Origin: Orychophragmus violaceus | Lineage: Eukaryota; Streptophyta; Magnoliopsida; Brassicales; Brassicaceae | DNA: 64,000 nucleotides | NCBI GenBank assembly: GCA_030180135.1 | Contig: CM058232.1 | Coordinates: forward strand, 75,373,001-75,437,000 | Reading direction: 5' to 3' | Shown here: positions 58,772 through 64,000 of the stretch, piece by piece | How positions within the stretch are numbered: the stretch's first letter is position 1 | How the letters are laid out: every line of letters starts with the position of its first letter | The notes under the pieces: model-generated | The model's input: only the letters and a program-made list of their open reading frames with translations | Told to the model about the DNA's origin: nothing | Databases searched by the model: none | Position numbers and translations under genes: made by a program

Positions 58772-60585
58772 TTCTACATAGGCTGCAGTGAGCTGAAGAG
58801 TAGAGGGAGATCCATCAATTAGGTCAGATCCTTGTGATCTCTCCAAAGCCAGGGACTCAGCTGCTGCTACAAGTGCCTCTGCTCTTTTGTCTATAAAGGT
58901 CCCATCCTTGCGAGCATGAGTCTTGCGCACTATAGCAGTTGCAGCCGGTTTAGCTCCCAGCTCAATCTCCTATCATTCAAAACAAAAGAGCAATTACTAT
59001 ACAATGAAGAAATCATACAAACATATATGCATCGAACTTACCATGTCATATCGGATTCTACAGTGGGATCTGGATCCTGAAGTATGAACATGCTTGTCCA
59101 TGCCGTCTGGATTTGAGGTGGCATTCTCTGAATTTTGTTTTCTCTTCTTCACATTTTCAGCCTCCTCCCATAGGTCCAGCATTGTGTTCCAGTCAGGCAG
59201 TCCTATGAAATCGGGTTTAGTACCAGATCTCTTCCTCTTGCTTACTGTGTTTCCAATCGATCTCATCAGAATTAATCTCCAACAGTCTACCACCATATTA
59301 TGGTGCTCCTCTTCCCAGAAATACTTTTGCTGCAACAAAGTCAGACAAATAAAAATTGCTAGCTATTTAGATATTGGTTAACAAAATGTAAAAATAGAGA
59401 CTAGTACAGATGCATCATACCACGAATGCGATCCACCATTCATATTTCTTCGTCTGTGGAACCATAGTGAAGTTCCACCAAGGGCCCCAGAAGTTGGACT
59501 GGTAGATTGCCACTATGTCCTTGCGTATACAATCTTCTATGCCAAACCTGCGTGGAAAAGAGCAGAAGTCATAGTAACAACTACAAAACTTAAAACATTT
59601 CCATTTAGTGTAAGACAATTGCTGAGACACATTAGATCACATACACACAAAAAAACCAGACACATACTCAGATAACTTACTAAATAAACTAAAAGACCTG
59701 AATAACATCACAGACAATACCAACATGAATTAAATAGCAGACAATACCAAAATGAGCCAATAACAAATCGCAGACAATACCAACAATATCAAATAGCAGA
59801 CAATACCAAATCGCAGTTAATACCAACACTTTCAGTATCATAGACAATACCAAACAGAATCAAATCGTAGACAATTCCCATACTCATTCAGTATCACAGA
59901 CAATACCAACATGAATCAAATAGCAGACAATACCAAAATGAGCCAATACCAAATCGCAGACAATACCAACAATATCAAATAGCAGACAATACTAAATCGC
60001 TGACAATACCAACACTTTCAGTATCATAGACAATACCAAACCGAATCAAATAGCATACAATACCAAATCGCCTTACCATAGCGCGCCGTTGATCTTATCC
60101 GGATGGAGGTGAGGCATGTTCCGTCGCTCCGGCGAACTATGTACTGCTTCTAAGCTGGGCAATGGGTGGCGAGAGCCGGAAGAACTGGAGGCCCTCAACG
60201 CTCCAGGAGGAATCTGGGTTTGCGTCAGACGCTTCACGGGACACCTTCCTCTTGGAGCCGCGCCATTAATGTTCAGCTGCTTGCAAAAGAGAAGAAAACA
60301 TGGTTAGTTACTGAAGACATAAAGAGATAGAGCTAAATAGTTAAATACATGGACAAATCGAAATCAACACCCAACTTGGACACTCAAACAAACCCTAAAT
60401 CGAGATTGAAGAGAGTAGAGGAAGAGAGAAGAGAGAAGTGATAAATCGAAACATGCATGAGTTGAACTATGCCTAAATCGACACAAATCTTGGACACTGA
60501 ACTAACCCTAAACGAGACTGAAATTGACAACGAAACAGACTGAAAGGGAGATAGAGAGGATGAAGAGACTTACCGATTGAGACAT
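58772..60585 (-). CDS. TnpA-like gene of CACTA 2 (Transposase_24 type), last exon missing
   Basis: Five exons on the minus strand join in frame: 60585-60574 (MSQS), 60276-60077, 59547-59421, 59329-59042 and 58969-58772. All have GT/AG borders. Readable blocks are LNINGAAPRGRCPVKRL, then WFGIEDCIRKDIVAIYQSNF, then FWEEEHHNMVVDCWRLI, then VRKTHARKDGTFIDKRAE, the same THxRKDGTFxD signature as in CACTA 1. The probable role is binding of transposon ends. Exon 5 ends at a good donor (GAA|GTAAGTT), but instead of a last exon the next sequence is gypsy debris, so the gene is 3'-truncated. No stop or frameshift is seen in the part present. Confidence 0.65.
59705..60072. repeat. CAGACAATACCAA minisatellite in a TnpA-like intron
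   Basis: Short units CAGACAATACCAAAT/CAACAATATCAAATAG are organised in a higher-order repeat of 186 bp (CAGACAATACCAACATGAA at 59711 and 59897). The array fills most of the second intron. Confidence 0.85.
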
Positions 60586-61413
60586 GGTGTAGCGGTTGTT
60601 GATGATTCGTCGGTTAGGGTTTCAAAGATCGTAAGGGGGATCGACAGAGACTCGAGATTTGAAGAGAATAGAGGAAGAGAGAAGAGAGAAGAGAGAAGAG
60701 AGAAGAGAGAAGAGAGAAGAGAGAATAGAGGAAGAGAAGGAGATTGAGCGACCGAGTATGGAAGATCGGAGGAGATTCCGACTGAAATCGCGAGAGAGAG
60801 TTTGAGAGAGAAACTAAAATCGGCTAAGGGAAAAATGAGAGAGATCGAGAGAGTTCTAGGGTATTAGGGCATCAGGGTAAACTGGTGGGGGGAAACCAAA
60901 ATTAATTCGTGGTTAACAGTCGAAACCAAAATTAATTGGTGAAAACTTAATTGATTTGGCGGTTAACTGCGAAAGCAAATCAATTTGGCGGGATAATGAA
61001 AATGATTTCGCGGTTCGAACCGCAAATATTTTTTTTTTTAATTTATTAAGCTACGGAAAGGGTCATAGCTGCCCGTAGCAAATGTAAAATCAAACCGGGT
61101 TCAACCAGATTTAAACCAAAAATTAGGCGGTTGACCCAAATTTTCTTAGCTATGGATATAGTCGTAGCTATGGAAAATTAAAAAAATGTGTTTTAAGTGA
61201 TTAAATTCATTTTTAAAAATGATAATAAATTAAAAAATATATAATTTGAATGTGAAAATATAATTATACTAAATTCTTAATTAAAATAAAAAAATAATTT
61301 CATAAGATAATTAGAAACACATTATTTTATTAAACATAGGTAATTATTTAATCATACAAACATATTATTGGTATTAAACATAATTAATTATTTGGAAAAC
61401 AATCACATTATGC
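60586..61413. promoter_or_regulatory. Region between the TNP2 and TnpA-like genes of CACTA 2
   Basis: Holds the presumed TnpA promoter. A GAAGAGA-type purine repeat lies at 60655-60745. Repeats of GGCGGTTAAC/AATTAATTGGTG lie at 60890-61010. Short CTACGG/CATAGCTGCC/TAGCTATGG motifs at 61050-61180 recall CACTA sub-terminal repeats. No CACTA terminus was found here. Confidence 0.45.
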
Positions 61414-64000
61414 TTATGAATTGTCGGAATCGGAATACTCGGCATATTGATCGTCGAGGTTATCTTCAGAAGTATATTCGTCATCCGGGTTAACCATTGG
61501 AGTTGGCTCATACCCCGAAACATCTTCAACGGCATGTGCCTCGACTCGAACAATACCAGTGGATGGAATAACATGAACAACTGTGTCGTTTTGAATTGCT
61601 GTAAGCGAAACTTCTTGTGTTTCAGAAAGTCCTCTCGGCATAATCTTCGTTGTTGCCCACCATTCTTCCCTAGTTGGCCGTAATCTTGGATAAGGAACAT
61701 AAGTAACTTGATCACATTGCTCCGGTAATATAAAAGGATCGTACTTGTCATAGTGCATCTGCGGGCAAATATCAACAATACCGGATGGATGTCTTCGTAT
61801 TCCCCGTCCGGTGTTGAACCAATGGCATTTGAATATCACTAGTTTTAGTTTGACAGCTCCTGGATACTCCATCATGAATATCTCTTCAATCAATCCAAAA
61901 TACTCTGTCTCAGCGGTTCCCGGAACGCAAACACCATAATTCATCGTCTTCTTATTTTGTCCATGAATTTCTGCATGGTAGTGATATCCCCTAGAATAAA
62001 ACATAGGCCACGAGGTGATTTTATGGTTTGGACCTTGTGCGAATTCTAGCATCCACAAAAGAAATTCAAAGGACTTGCTAGCGGTGTTAATCTGCACATA
62101 TAAAATTTTAAAATGAGATTAGACTAGTGTTAATAAATATATGACAAGTGTGTTTTATTTTAAAAACTAAAGTATTCCTGACACCACGTTGCAAATCCAG
62201 CATCTTTTGCTTTTGTCATTTCGTCTGAAGTAATGTTTGGTACATTATGCGTCATTTTCTCTTCAAACATCCTGTACATATAATACATTATAGTATTCGA
62301 CATGAAATCAAAACTGTATGAATAAAATTAAATATAATTAACCTTTCGTACGGTTCAAATTCTTCGCAGTTGAGCAGTAGAAATGTTTGAAGCACGTTGT
62401 AATCCTTATCAGTTAACCATGTAGTTGCTGCTTTGCCACTGATTCTTCCTACTTGTTGGAACATAGTCGGGACATCAGGAAAATTGTAGGTGAACCGAAT
62501 TTCCTTCACGTCGTCTTCTAGATCTGCAACTGGTTAAGGTGTGATGTAATTGGCTGTCACGTAGGAAATATCTTCGGTCACACACTGAGCTACTATGGAT
62601 CCTCCAATTCAATCTTTGTTTTAACCTTCTTTTTCAGGTGATACATGTACCTTTCAAAAGGATACATCCACCTATACTGGACCGGTCCGCCTAGTGCAGC
62701 TTCATCGGGTAGATGCACTGGAAGATGTTCCATCACATCAATAAAAGCCGGTGGAAAGATTTTTTTCCAAATTGCAAAGCCTCATAGCGATATTTTCTTT
62801 CAACGTAGCCACATCCTCGATTCTTAACATTTTGGTCGATATATCTCTAAAAAAGAGAGCAATATCTTCATAAATTAAAATAATAGATGATTAATTCATA
62901 TAATTAAATCAAATTAATATGTAAAAAACACTTAAATAAATTATAATAATTATTACCTGAAATGGCCACATGAACAACCTTCGGAAAAAGTTCTGAAAAT
63001 GCAATTGGAAGTAGTCGTTGCATGATGACATGACAGTCATGACTTTTTAGACCTGATATTTTTCCATTCTTAACGTTAACACAACGTGAAAACTTAGATA
63101 CATACCCGTCTGGAAATATAACATCGGTCTTCAACCATGTTAAATTTTTTCTTTGCCTTCTCTCGACAATCTGAAGATTGGAATAGGCACTCTTCCATCT
63201 TGGGTTCTTTGCCTCCGCATTCTACTGTTTTGCGTAGCCCGAATATATTATTTATCCTTTCGTGAAAGACTTCTTCTTCGGTGAGCCAAGGTGGAGGATC
63301 GTCGTGCACCATCTTGTTCTTCAAGAAAGATTTAACATTCCGCTTGTAAGGGTGTCCTCTAACCAAAAAGCTCATGTGACAATCAAACCAACTGTGCTTC
63401 CTTCCATGAGGCAACCAAAATGATTTTGTCTCATCCATACAGTAGGGACAAGCCAACCTCCCATGCGTCATCCATCCTGATAGCATACCGTAGGCTGGAA
63501 AATCGCTTATCGTCCACATCAGAGCACCTCGCATCGTGAAAATTTCTTGACGGGACACATCGTAAGTCTCCACACCATCACTCCATAAATTTTGCAGCTC
63601 TTCAATCAACGGTTACAAGAAAATATCCAAGGTTTTTTTGGGATGGTTCGGCCCTGGCACTAATATAGAGAGGAAGAAGTATTCTCTTTTCATGCACATT
63701 CCCGGGGGCAAATTGTATGGCGTCACAATGACGGGCCAAACAGAGTATGATTGTCCATTCATACCAATTGGGTTAAATCCATCTGTTGATAAACCAAGAT
63801 AAACATTGCGACTCTCAGAAGCAAAAGTAGGATATACCTCTTTAAAATGCTTATATGCTCTTCCGTCTGAGGGATGATGCATTTCTCCTTCCGGTGACAC
63901 ATGTTCCGCATGCCACCTCATATGTGACGCAGTAGTCTTTGATTAGTATAGTCGCTTTAGTCGATCACCAAGTGGTAGATAAAACATCCTTTGTTTTGGT
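61414..64000 (-). pseudogene. TNP2-type CACTA transposase, broken, running off the right edge
   Basis: A multi-exon gene read right to left. Transposase_21 blocks are MRWHAEH, then NVYLGLSTDGFNPIG, then YSVWPVIVTPYNLPPGMCMK, then SGWMTHGRLACPYCM (63921-63300). DUF4218-like blocks are GLKSHDCHVIMQRLLPIAF and GGPVQYRWMYPFERYMYHL (63100-62600). A DUF4216-like C-terminal exon (62097-61414) has TMNYGVCVPGTAETEYFG and IFKCHWFNTGRGIRR. The product normally cuts and joins the CACTA ends. Breaks: TAA at 63945-63943 and at 63615-63613, both where the family has glutamine, and one extra base in each of two A-runs (63150-63145 and 62766-62760). The N terminus lies beyond the window. The orientation matches the TnpA-like gene downstream. 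Confidence 0.85.

Noticed and set aside
61040..61185. A CACTA terminus between the TnpA-like and TNP2 genes, making two separate elements
   Set aside because: Short CTACGG/TAGCTATGG motifs resemble sub-terminal repeats, but there is no CACTA end or 3-bp duplication. Both genes share orientation, as expected in one element.
1..64000. tRNA, rRNA or other classical RNA genes
   Set aside because: The tRNA-like phrases (TGGTATCAGAGC and variants) are primer-binding sites next to LTRs. No cloverleaf or rRNA sequence was seen.

Overview
The window is nuclear DNA from a flowering plant, most likely a Brassicaceae. It is AT-rich and almost entirely nested transposable elements, and it has no bacterial features. 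The family guess rests on a 40-residue DVL/RTFL peptide gene of Arabidopsis type and on the kinds of element present. I cannot name the species.

Layout. 1-3346: AT-rich DNA with a (GA)n tract, a Harbinger-type MITE and a 36-bp-type minisatellite. 3347-26651: a minus-strand, non-coding, large-LTR retrotransposon (LARD-like; LTR about 2.7 kb, internal 3.07 kb). It was tandemly duplicated once, together with part of its left flank. Its right-hand LTR was then hit by an intact Ty1/copia element (17731-25564) with apparently identical 672-bp LTRs, one 1325-codon gag-pol frame and a 63-bp target duplication. 27261-28856: a non-autonomous Helitron with three 271-bp repeats. 29.2-29.6 kb: a LINE reverse-transcriptase scrap. 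29818-42070: an old minus-strand gag-only LTR element, split by a second, decayed copia (31026-38028, TSD TTACC). 42967-44339: a poly(A)-tailed retroposon with an 11-bp TSD and a long open frame. 44952-45957: a decayed PIF/Harbinger element. 46830-51553: a complete CACTA element with TSD TAA that carries only a TnpA-like gene. 51554-56185: the one stretch that looks like host DNA, with a DVL/RTFL small-peptide gene at 55406-55528. 56186-58.69 kb: a gypsy LTR with a collapsed interior. 58.7-64.0 kb: the coding part of a second CACTA element (TnpA-like gene plus a broken TNP2 transposase), which runs off the right edge.

How the parts relate. The only element that looks autonomous is the copia at 17.7-25.6 kb. 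The LARD, the Helitron, the gag-only LTR element and the first CACTA all lack their own enzymes and would need partners in trans. The two copia elements belong to related families. They share the LTR end and PBS, the PPT, homologous Gag, a palindromic TGTGTCGATCGACACA-type motif upstream of the TATA box and again in the leader, and a predicted leader intron running from the LTR to just before the gag ATG.

All domain and family calls are from reading the sequence. No search, alignment program or expression data were used.
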